NCBI GenBank assembly: GCA_034432595.1
Contig: DAOUBT010000020.1
Location: 1-64,000, forward strand
Length of the DNA stretch: 64,000 bases
Direction of reading: 5' to 3'
Origin: DAOTZR01 sp034432595
GTDB taxonomy: Bacteria > Chloroflexota > Anaerolineae > B4-G1 > SLSP01
The notes below the pieces were generated by a model. That model saw only the letters and a list, made by a program, of their open reading frames with translations, ran no database searches and was not told the DNA's origin. Position numbers and translations under genes: made by a program. Positions 1 through 8,746 of the stretch are shown here, piece after piece (positions within the stretch are counted from its first letter, which is position 1; each line of letters starts with the position of its first letter).

Positions 1-108
1 GGTATGTGCCTGATGGACACCGCGCCGCAGCAGCCCGCTCTGACCGCGGGTTGACTTGGCTAATGTCAGTATGAGTATTGATAAGCCCTACTCTCGCCCT
101 TAGAGTGC

Positions 109-140
109 TTGACAAGCCCCTTGAAGTGTGCTAATATAAT
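109..140 (+). promoter_or_regulatory. groESL promoter
   Basis: A consensus -35 box TTGACA lies at 109-114. A perfect TATAAT lies at 135-140, 20 bp away, and an overlapping TAATAT at 132-137 gives the normal 17-bp spacing. The start of transcription would fall just before or inside the CIRCE element at 147-173, as in HrcA-repressed chaperone operons. Confidence 0.75.
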
Positions 141-146
141 GCGCGG

Positions 147-173
147 TTAGCACTCAATAATCGTGAGTGCTAA
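147..173 (+). promoter_or_regulatory. CIRCE operator (HrcA binding site)
   Basis: TTAGCACTC (147-155), nine spacer bases, then GAGTGCTAA (165-173): a letter-perfect match to the CIRCE inverted repeat. Known role: HrcA binds it at normal temperature and represses groESL; GroEL activity feeds back on HrcA. It sits directly downstream of the -10 box. hrcA itself is not in the window. Confidence 0.95.
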
Positions 174-214
174 ACTCATACATCACAACACACAAGAGGC
201 AAGGAGGAAGGGAG

Positions 215-520
215 ATGAGCATTAAGATTCGACCTCTGAATGACCGCGTAGTGATCGAACCCATCGAGGAAGGCGAGACGACCTTTGCGGGTGGGTTGCT
301 GGTGCTGCCCGACACCGCCAAGGAAAAGCCGCAACAGGGTAAGGTCATCGCCGTTGGTCCGGGCGCGCGCGATGAGCAGGGCCGTCGCATCCCGCTCGAT
401 GTGAAAGAGGGCGATATCGTCATCTACGCCAAGTACGCTGTCACCACCTTCAAGACGCGCGACGGCAAGGAATTGCTCGTCCTGCGTGAGAACGACATCC
501 TGGGCGTCATCGAAGCCTGA
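215..520 (+). CDS. groES: GroES co-chaperonin
   Basis: 10-kDa co-chaperonin, the heptameric lid that closes the GroEL folding cage in the cytoplasm. The 101-residue protein opens with MSIKIRPLNDRVVIEP, the typical GroES N-terminus, and carries the mobile-loop glycine run (FAGGLLVLPDTAKEKPQQG) and the C-terminal strand with LREND-ILGVIE. The start at 215 is chosen because an AAGGAGG ribosome site lies at 201-207 and because the family begins here; an upstream in-frame ATG at 167 would add 16 residues overlapping the CIRCE arm. It is followed after 38 bp by groEL, and both are under CIRCE control. Confidence 0.97.
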   Translation: MSIKIRPLNDRVVIEPIEEGETTFAGGLLVLPDTAKEKPQQGKVIAVGPGARDEQGRRIPLDVKEGDIVIYAKYAVTTFKTRDGKELLVLRENDILGVIEA

Positions 521-558
521 TTTTAAACTTAACATCTCTTTGAGGAGGAAAAGACACT

Positions 559-2199
<1,641 letters not shown>

Positions 2200-2215
2200 A
2201 CCGAATCGCTAAGTC

Positions 2216-2246
2216 AAGCCCCCGCGTTCAAAACGCGGGGGCTTCT
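2216..2246 (+). terminator. Rho-independent terminator of groESL
   Basis: Perfect 13-bp stem (AAGCCCCCGCGTT paired with its exact inverse at 2232-2244), a 3-nt loop, then CTTAATAA. It begins 16 bp after the groEL stop codon. Confidence 0.85.
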
Positions 2247-2317
2247 TAATAAGAGGCAGGCCTCGTGACTTGCCGCAGGATTTGACCTGCTATAGATCCC
2301 TCAAAGGAGGATATGCG

Positions 2318-3127
2318 ATGGCCAAACACAAAAAAGCCAACCTGAAGCGTGTCCAGGACATTCCGCAGGAGACCTTCATCGGCTTGCGCCGCTTCAACCT
2401 GATTATGGGCTTTTTGCACCTGATTCAGGGCATCTTCATGTGGGTGGTCAGCAACGACAAGACCTACCCCATCTTCACCAACTATCTGACCTTCGATGTC
2501 GCCAACCGGACGCTCAAGCCCAATCCGCAATTGCTTTACGAATTGCCGTTCGGGCCGGCGGTGGCGCTCTTCCTGCTCATCTCGGCGGTGGCCCACTTCT
2601 ACCTCTCCACCATCGGTTACACGCGGTACGTTGAGAACCTCAAGAAGGGCATGAACCCCATCCGCTTCTACGAGTACGCCCTCAGCTCCTCGCTGATGGT
2701 GGTGCTGATTGGGATGTTGGTCGGCATCTGGGACCTGGGAACGTTGATCGCCATCTTCGGCATCAACGCCATGATGAACCTCTTCGGCATCATGATGGAG
2801 CTGCACAATCAGAACACGGAACGGACGGATTGGACGGCTTTCATCTACGGTTGCCTGGCCGGTATCGTGCCCTGGATCATCATTTTCCTGTACTTTAACG
2901 GTGCCGTCAGCTCTGGGGATGCCAAACCGCCGGCGTTTGTGTACGCTATCGTGCCCACGCTGTTCATCATGTTCAATATTTTTGCGATTAACATGGTGTT
3001 GCAGTATAAGAAAGTGGGGCCGTGGCGCAACTATCTGTTCGGTGAACGGGTTTACATCGTCCTGAGCCTCGTGGCCAAGACCGTGCTGGCGTGGTTGATC
3101 TGGACCGGCACACTGGCACCGGTATGA
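2318..3127 (+). CDS. Heliorhodopsin
   Basis: Retinal-binding seven-helix membrane protein of the heliorhodopsin family, which sits in the membrane with its N-terminus inside, opposite to type-1 rhodopsins. The 269 residues show about seven hydrophobic segments. Helix 7 reads YIVLSLVAKTVLAWL with the Schiff-base lysine at K254. Helix 3 carries RFYEYALSSS with the expected counter-ion glutamate at E119 and the Ser cluster 123-125. These are family-diagnostic combinations. Start at 2318 follows AAAGGAGG; the upstream frame (ATG 2270) lacks a ribosome site. A weak promoter (TTGCCG 2270-2275, TATAGA 2291-2296) and terminators on both sides suggest a single-gene transcript. No retinal or carotenoid genes lie in the window. 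Known heliorhodopsins show slow photocycles without clear ion pumping; the role here is unknown. Confidence 0.93.
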   Translation: MAKHKKANLKRVQDIPQETFIGLRRFNLIMGFLHLIQGIFMWVVSNDKTYPIFTNYLTFDVANRTLKPNPQLLYELPFGPAVALFLLISAVAHFYLSTIGYTRYVENLKKGMNPIRFYEYALSSSLMVVLIGMLVGIWDLGTLIAIFGINAMMNLFGIMMELHNQNTERTDWTAFIYGCLAGIVPWIIIFLYFNGAVSSGDAKPPAFVYAIVPTLFIMFNIFAINMVLQYKKVGPWRNYLFGERVYIVLSLVAKTVLAWLIWTGTLAPV

Positions 3128-3159
3128 GGCGGCGTCTGACGACCCTTCCAGCCTGAAAT

Positions 3160-3195
3160 AAGCCCCCGCCACACGTTTCAGCGTGGCGGGGGCTT
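3160..3195 (+). terminator. Terminator after heliorhodopsin
   Basis: 13-bp perfect stem (AAGCCCCCGCCAC at 3160-3172 with its inverse at 3183-3195) and a 10-nt loop, 33 bp after the stop codon. The stem sequence is similar to the groESL terminator. No long T run follows. Confidence 0.75.
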
Positions 3196-3364
3196 GCTGA
3201 TACCTGGACCGGGAACGGCTCTGGATGCCGTTATCCTGCCACAACAGGATTCAAACCAGCCTCCGGCTCCACGGGGGTGCTGCGAGCCGGCAGGACGCTA
3301 AAAGCCGGCAGCGACCCATCTCACCCGCTCAGGCATGGCTTGGGGGCAAAGCTGCGCTCAACGC

Positions 3365-5572
3365 TTATCCTCGACTGGGGAACAACACGCGGAAACCGAT
3401 GTGTCCACGGAAACCGGGCTGACTGCGCTCGCGGACAAAGGTGCGCGCCGATTCCAGGCCGAAGTTCCAGGCGCCCCCGCGGATGACTTTTGTCTGGGCG
3501 TTGAAATCGCTCGATGTCCATTCCCACACGTTCCCCGCTGCATCGAAAAGCCCGTAGGGACTGGTGCCTTCCAGAAAACAACCGACGGGGGTGATGCTGC
3601 CCAGGCCGGTTTCGCGCACATTGGCGCGTTGCGCCTCCGCCGCTTCGCCCCAGGGGAAGGTGCGCCCGTCATCCCCGCGCGCGGCGCGTTCCCATTCTTC
3701 TTCCGTGGGCAGCCGCCCTCCGACCCAGCGGCAGTACGCCTCGGCTTCTTCATACGTGATCAGCGTGACCGGAAAATTGGCTTTGCCTTCCGGATAGGTG
3801 CGCCGGTCCGGATCCCAATTGTAAGGATAAGCCCAGTCCGCGTTGACGTAAGGCACGGGGATTTGCGGATGGGCCTCCAGAAAGCGCGCGTAGGCGGCGT
3901 TGGTCACCAGATAGCGTCCGATGCGATAGCCGCCCACGTACATGAGGTGTTGCGCTTCGCCGTAGCGGAACTCGCCGCCGGGGATGGCGACCGTCTCGCT
4001 GAAATCGCGCGGGTCGCCCAGATAGCCCAATGCCCACGCGGCAGAAAGACGCTCGCGCAGGCTGGCCGTGCGCTCGCCGGTGAGGAGCAGGCTTAAAGCC
4101 GCGGCATAACGCTCCTCCTCGTGGCGCTGTTGCACCAGACCCACCGCGGCGCGCACGCGCGTCAGGTCGGCGCTGAGCAGGTCCTGCCACAGGCGCTGCT
4201 GTTCGCTCGTTTCGCTGCTGCTTTCCAGGCCGGTCGGCAGGGTCAGGTGGAGATAGGCCCGAATCTGGGCCAGACTCAAGGGGGCAAAGTAGGGCCGCAC
4301 GCGCAGCATCTGCATGAGGGCGCGCCGCTCGGTGTATTTGAGCGCCAGCGGCGTCACTTCCTCGCCGGTAGCTAAAGAAAACGGGGCGATCTCGCCGCTG
4401 TGCGTTGCCTGTATCTCCAACTCCTGAATCAGATTGGGGTAGTCCAGCAAATCGTGATACAAATCCCGATGGCGGGCCTGAATCACCACTATTTTGGCCA
4501 GCAACACCGGCTCGATTTCGCCCATCGTGCCGCGCGCGGCGCGGCGTATGGCGAGTTGCTGTAACAGGCGGAAGATGTTGAGGGTGCGCTTGAGCATGCG
4601 CGGATTGGGCGAAAGGCCCACAGCAAAGACCTGACGAACCTCACGGGGAAGATCGGGCGCCAGTTCCCCCACGTAGCGTTGCAATTGCGCCACTTCTAAC
4701 GGCGGCAGGTAGAAGGGGAGCTGCACCAGCTTTTCCAGATAGCTCTGTCCGCTGCCCTGTTGCTGTGCGCCATAGCGTTCGCGCACGACCGCTTCGATGC
4801 GTTCGTGATCCGCCGCCAGAAAGAAGACGCACCCCCGTACATCCAGGAACAGCTTGATGGCCTCGAAGATTTCCAGCGCGCGTTCCGGCAAGCAGCGATC
4901 CAAATCGTCCACAAAGACCACCAGAAGGCCATTGCGGTCATCCACGTATTCCTTCACGATGCTGGCAAAGCCATGCTGGAATTCCTCCAACAGGGTGAGT
5001 TGACGGCGGTAGATTTCGATTTCCTCACGGCGAAAAGCTTTGGCCAGGTCTTCCAGCGTGCCGACCTGTCCATCCAGGGTTTTGAGAATGTCCAGCAGCG
5101 TGCCGGGGGTAGGGATGAGGGAGAGGCCGAGGTGCAACGCGCCTTTGCCTAAGCGCGGCCAGTCAATCTCCAGCGACCCCCGCTCTTTGCGGCGCACATC
5201 CGCATAAAGTTGGATTTGCCAGTCCTCAATGCGGCGCATATCCTGTTCGGCGAGGGGGAGTTCTTTGAGCACCTCCAGCACGCGCAGCAGCAACGCGCGC
5301 CAGATAGCCCCCTCATCGCGGTCGTATTGCCAGGCGTTGAACCAGACCAGATGCGCTTTACGGTGCTCGACGTTGCGCTGATCCAGCAATTGCGCGGCGA
5401 TGAGGCGCATCAGGCTGGTTTTGCCCGACCCCCACGGCCCGAACAGGCCAATGGTGATGGGGGTGTTGCTTTCCAGGGCGACGCGCGCCAGCGCCTCGGC
5501 GTAGTCGGTGAAGTCGAAACGGTCGTGCGCCGCTTCTTGAATGGGTTGGTCGTTCCAGAAACTGTTGTCCAT
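3365..5572 (-). CDS. KAP-family P-loop NTPase fused to FGE-like (C-type lectin fold) domain
   Basis: 735-residue fusion. The N-terminal KAP NTPase has Walker A FGPWGSGKTS (residues 44-53, K51), the KAP signature FNAWQYD (78-84) and Walker B VVFVDDLDRC (218-227) followed by FLAADHE. The middle third is helical with no recognised domain. Residues ~527-731 form a formylglycine-generating-enzyme/sulfatase-modifying-factor type domain: AIPGGEFRYGE, GRLPTEEEWERAARG, AGNVWEWTSS, RGGAWN and GFRVL. KAP proteins and FGE-type domains recur in prokaryotic immune and conflict proteins, where the lectin-fold domain can be a sensor; FGE folds are also common targets of diversity-generating retroelements, but no reverse transcriptase is present here. 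GGAGGGG precedes the ATG. It is transcribed alone from a good promoter (5635-5607). Confidence 0.85.
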   Translation of the reverse strand: MDNSFWNDQPIQEAAHDRFDFTDYAEALARVALESNTPITIGLFGPWGSGKTSLMRLIAAQLLDQRNVEHRKAHLVWFNAWQYDRDEGAIWRALLLRVLEVLKELPLAEQDMRRIEDWQIQLYADVRRKERGSLEIDWPRLGKGALHLGLSLIPTPGTLLDILKTLDGQVGTLEDLAKAFRREEIEIYRRQLTLLEEFQHGFASIVKEYVDDRNGLLVVFVDDLDRCLPERALEIFEAIKLFLDVRGCVFFLAADHERIEAVVRERYGAQQQGSGQSYLEKLVQLPFYLPPLEVAQLQRYVGELAPDLPREVRQVFAVGLSPNPRMLKRTLNIFRLLQQLAIRRAARGTMGEIEPVLLAKIVVIQARHRDLYHDLLDYPNLIQELEIQATHSGEIAPFSLATGEEVTPLALKYTERRALMQMLRVRPYFAPLSLAQIRAYLHLTLPTGLESSSETSEQQRLWQDLLSADLTRVRAAVGLVQQRHEEERYAAALSLLLTGERTASLRERLSAAWALGYLGDPRDFSETVAIPGGEFRYGEAQHLMYVGGYRIGRYLVTNAAYARFLEAHPQIPVPYVNADWAYPYNWDPDRRTYPEGKANFPVTLITYEEAEAYCRWVGGRLPTEEEWERAARGDDGRTFPWGEAAEAQRANVRETGLGSITPVGCFLEGTSPYGLFDAAGNVWEWTSSDFNAQTKVIRGGAWNFGLESARTFVRERSQPGFRGHIGFRVLFPSRG

Positions 5573-5917
5573 TACCCCTCCGCACGCTAAAAAATTAGCT
5601 AATCTTATTATACGGGTTTACAAAACAGATTGCAAGGCGGGGCGTGGGCAGGAGTCAAGACAAATGACGCTTAAGCTGTGACATTTGCGCCTTGACGCTT
5701 ATCTATCCCATGTTAAGATGATAGCAGGTGGGTAAATTGGATATTAGATATAATTTCTAACAAGCTTTTCATGACAAGGTCGCCGGAGTTGCCAGGCTAT
5801 GCGGCCTTAGAAAAGGGACCGACAGCTATGATGGGTGCTTTTTACGCTTGAGAGGGCATTTACCTTTTCCCCAGGCGGCAGGGGAGTTTAGATTTCATCA
5901 TGCAAAGGAGTCAAACG
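5573..5917. other. Divergent intergenic region with a long rocD leader
   Basis: 345 bp without a gene. Besides the KAP promoter it holds candidate plus-strand signals: TTGACG (5692-5697) with TAAGAT (5714-5719) at 16 bp, and a TATAAT at 5749-5754 with no convincing -35. CAAATG (5661-5666) and CATTTG (5682-5687) flank the palindrome GCTTAAGC (5669-5676), a possible regulator site. From about 5760 to the ribosome site AAAGGAG (5905-5911) there is a ~150-nt leader with several GC-rich pairing segments (GGTC...GACC, CCCC...GGGG). I do not recognise a known riboswitch. Confidence 0.4.
5607..5635 (-). promoter_or_regulatory. Promoter of the KAP-FGE gene
   Basis: Reading the minus strand: TTGCAA (5635-5630), 17 bp, TATAAT (5612-5607). 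The start of transcription would be near 5600, about 30 nt before the ATG. A short palindrome TTAGCTAA (5594-5601) lies at that start. Confidence 0.7.
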
Positions 5918-7117
5918 ATGCAGACCCGTGATTATATCGAACTCGAAGAGCGCTATAATGCGCACAACTATCACCCCCTCGATGTGGTGATTGCCCGCGC
6001 GCAGGGCGTGTGGGTGTGGGACGTGGAAGGCAACAAGTATATGGATTGCCTGAGTGCCTACTCCGCGGTCAATCAGGGCCACTGCCATCCGCGCATCCTG
6101 CAGGCCCTCGCGGAACAGGCGCAGAAGGTGACCCTGACCTCGCGCGCCTTCCGCAATGATCAGCTCCCGCTGCTGGCGAAAGAGTTGTGCGAGCTGACGG
6201 ACCACGAGATGATGTTGCCCATGAACACCGGCGCCGAGGCGGTGGAGACGGCCCTGAAGGCGGCGCGTCTGTGGGGGTACCGCGTCAAGGGCGTGCCAGA
6301 GGGTCAGGCGGAAATCATCGTTTGCAGCAACAACTTCCACGGGCGCACCATCACCATCATCACCTTCTCCACCGAGCCGCTCTATCGCGATGGCTTTGGT
6401 CCCTTCACGCCCGGCTTTAAGGTTATCCCTTACGGGGATGCGGCTGCCTTAGAGGCGGCTATCACGCCCAACACCGTGGCTTTTCTGGTGGAACCCATTC
6501 AGGGCGAGGCGGGCGTCATCGTCCCGCCCGAAGGCTACCTCAAGCAGGTGCGCGAGATTTGCACGCGCCACAACGTGCTTTTCATTGCCGACGAAATCCA
6601 GACCGGGTTGGGGCGCACAGGCAGGCTTTTCGCCTGCGATTGGGAAGACGTCAAGCCCGATATGGTTACCATCGGCAAGGCGCTTTCGGGTGGCATGATG
6701 CCGGTTTCTGCCGTGGTGGGCAGGCGCGAGGTGCTGGGACAGTTCACCCCCGGCAGCCACGGTTCGACCTTTGGCGGCAATCCGTTAGCCTGCGCCGTGG
6801 CGCGGGAGTCGCTGCGCGTCATCGTGGAGGAGAAGCTGGCGGAGCGCGCCGCTGAACTCGGCGAGTACTTCCGCGCGCAATTGCGCGCCATCAACAGCCC
6901 CTACGTGAAGGAAGTGCGCGGCAAGGGGCTGCTCATCGGCGTGGAGCTGAAGCACGAAGTGGGTCCGGCGCGGCCTTTCTGCGAGGCGTTGATGAAGCGC
7001 GGCATCCTGGCCAAGGAGACGCACGAAAGCGTCATCCGCTTTGCCCCGCCGCTGGTCATCACGCGCGAGGAAATTGATTGGGCCATGGAGCAAATCCGCG
7101 CCGTGTTGGGTGCGTAA
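5918..7117 (+). CDS. rocD: Ornithine-oxo-acid aminotransferase
   Basis: PLP enzyme converting ornithine and 2-oxoglutarate to glutamate semialdehyde and glutamate (arginine/ornithine breakdown or proline supply). The 399-residue protein is a class III aminotransferase; AYSAVNQGHCHPRI (48-61) and MNTGAEAVETALK are typical of ornithine aminotransferase rather than acetylornithine aminotransferase. IADEIQTG carries the PLP-ring aspartate D225, and TIGKALSGG carries the Schiff-base lysine K254. Start at 5918 follows AAAGGAG; the frame also has an ATG at 5900 with a poor site. It is transcribed alone and ends at a strong terminator. Confidence 0.9.
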   Translation: MQTRDYIELEERYNAHNYHPLDVVIARAQGVWVWDVEGNKYMDCLSAYSAVNQGHCHPRILQALAEQAQKVTLTSRAFRNDQLPLLAKELCELTDHEMMLPMNTGAEAVETALKAARLWGYRVKGVPEGQAEIIVCSNNFHGRTITIITFSTEPLYRDGFGPFTPGFKVIPYGDAAALEAAITPNTVAFLVEPIQGEAGVIVPPEGYLKQVREICTRHNVLFIADEIQTGLGRTGRLFACDWEDVKPDMVTIGKALSGGMMPVSAVVGRREVLGQFTPGSHGSTFGGNPLACAVARESLRVIVEEKLAERAAELGEYFRAQLRAINSPYVKEVRGKGLLIGVELKHEVGPARPFCEALMKRGILAKETHESVIRFAPPLVITREEIDWAMEQIRAVLGA

Positions 7118-7120
7118 CAC

Positions 7121-7155
7121 AAAAGAGGGGCGCCGGTCCGGCGCCCCTTTTCTTT
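7121..7155 (+). terminator. rocD terminator
   Basis: GGGGCGCC, loop GGTCC, GGCGCCCC followed by TTTTCTTTT, starting four bases after the stop codon. A textbook intrinsic terminator. Confidence 0.9.
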
Positions 7156-7348
7156 TCCCGTTGTCCCTGCTTACCTTCAGCACCAGGGTTGCCATTGCAA
7201 TTGCCGCTGGCGCGATGTTGACCGCAGGCCTGCATAGGGTATCTGGACGAAGCCATGCCCTCGCCCACGCCTGCTCCGACCATAGCGCGGGATGAATCCT
7301 GCGCCACGGTTCTTTATGCTTCAGTCAGGTTGAGCCGTTACTTCCAGT

Positions 7349-8545
7349 TTATGCCTTCAGCGCTTCGGCGAAGCGGTAGCCGAAAGCCTCGGCCTCTTTG
7401 AGCAGGGCAGGCGTCACGCCGCCGTGGAAGTGCCACGCTTCGAGCACCTCCCACTTCAGCACCTCCGCCATCTTCTTGAAATCCGTAATCGCGCCCCCGC
7501 TCCAGCCGTAACTGCCAAAATAGGCCGCCTTGCGATTTTCGATGCGCTTGGCCTCGGCCATGTGGAGCGCATCCATCATGGGCGGGAAGAGGTGCCCTTC
7601 ATAGGTCGGTGCGCCCACAATCACGCCGCGACGGGTGTAAAGGTAGGGGAGGTAGTAAGCCGTTTCCACATGGCGCACGTCGAAAATGTCCACCGGCACG
7701 CCGGCGCGCGCCACGCCCTCGGCCACGGCCTGCGCCACGCGCTCCGTGTTGCCGTACATCGTCCCCATCAGCAGCGTCACGCCCACATCTCCCGGACCTT
7801 TGGCGTAGCCTGCCCATTCGCGGTACAGCTCAATGATGCGCTGCGGGCGACCCCGCCACACCAGACCGTGCGACGGCGCGACCACGTCAATGGGGAGGGT
7901 GGAGAGCAGTTGCAGCGCTTTCAGGACGGGGTTGTTGTAGCGGGACACAATCGTCACATAATAGCGCAGGGCCTCGCGCTCGTAAAAGCTGATATCGGGA
8001 TATTGGTCATCGAAGATGCCGCCCTGAAGCGCGCCGTAACCGCCGAAGCCATCGCAGGAAAAGAGGACGCGCTGCGTCATCTCGTAGGTCATCATGGTTT
8101 CTGGCCAGTGCACGAAGGGCGTGTAGATAAAGCGCAGCCGATGCGTCCCCAGGTCCAGCTCCTCGCCATCCTGCACCACGCGCACATTCTCGGTGATGTG
8201 ATAGTAGGCTTCCAGCATGGGCTGTGCCTTGGCGGAAAGCAGGAACTGCGCGTTGGGCGCAAGGCGGTGGAACAGCCCCAAAACCCCGGTGTGATCAGGT
8301 TCCATGTGGTTGATGACCACATAGTCTAATTGGGCGGGATCGGTCAGCTCGGCAATCTGATCGAGCAGCGCATTGAGTTTGAAATCCTTAGCCAGATCAA
8401 TCAGCGCCGTCTTTTCGCCCTTGACCAGATAAGCGTTGTAAGAAACGCCCTCGCGCGCGATGGGCCATAAGCCCTCAAATAAGTCAGTGGTACGGTCGTT
8501 GACGCCTACCCAGTAGATTCCCGGTTTAACTGCTACGCCTGGCAT
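7349..8545 (-). CDS. Flavodiiron protein (A-type flavoprotein, O2/NO reductase)
   Basis: Soluble di-iron flavoprotein that reduces oxygen to water or NO to N2O in anaerobes and microaerophiles. The 398 residues comprise a metallo-beta-lactamase-like domain and a flavodoxin domain. Di-iron ligands are all visible: H80, E82, D84 in NHMEPDHTG, H146 in FVHWPETM, D165 in SCDGFGG and H226 in APSHGLVWRG. The flavodoxin phosphate loop is MGTMYGNTE (~256-264). No rubredoxin domain is fused, so an external donor (rubredoxin or ferredoxin) is expected. A monocistronic unit with its own promoter. Confidence 0.93.
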   Translation of the reverse strand: MPGVAVKPGIYWVGVNDRTTDLFEGLWPIAREGVSYNAYLVKGEKTALIDLAKDFKLNALLDQIAELTDPAQLDYVVINHMEPDHTGVLGLFHRLAPNAQFLLSAKAQPMLEAYYHITENVRVVQDGEELDLGTHRLRFIYTPFVHWPETMMTYEMTQRVLFSCDGFGGYGALQGGIFDDQYPDISFYEREALRYYVTIVSRYNNPVLKALQLLSTLPIDVVAPSHGLVWRGRPQRIIELYREWAGYAKGPGDVGVTLLMGTMYGNTERVAQAVAEGVARAGVPVDIFDVRHVETAYYLPYLYTRRGVIVGAPTYEGHLFPPMMDALHMAEAKRIENRKAAYFGSYGWSGGAITDFKKMAEVLKWEVLEAWHFHGGVTPALLKEAEAFGYRFAEALKA

Positions 8546-8615
8546 CGTTTCATCCTTCCGTGTGTGAAATGGTATGATACATCGTCATCGCCTCGCTGAG
8601 GCGCAACCAAGGCTT

Positions 8616-8643
8616 ATTATCTCGATTTTGAGAGGGAAGTCAA
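8616..8643 (-). promoter_or_regulatory. Promoter of the flavodiiron gene
   Basis: Minus strand TTGACT (8643-8638), 16 bp, GATAAT (8621-8616). A small hairpin CGCCTC-GCT-GAGGCG (8589-8603) falls in the short leader before the ATG at 8545. Confidence 0.55.
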
Positions 8644-8746
8644 TAGAACCATGGATGGCGCCTGCGGTCTCAAGTGTCGTGAGGAGGAAGCCATGCCCTT
8701 GATAGGTGTTGTGTGAGGCAAGCTGAGCCTTTTCCTGAATTCAGCT

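Noticed and set aside
3365..4000. Diversity-generating retroelement target in the FGE-like domain
   Set aside because: No reverse transcriptase or template repeat is found in the window, so only the fold similarity remains.
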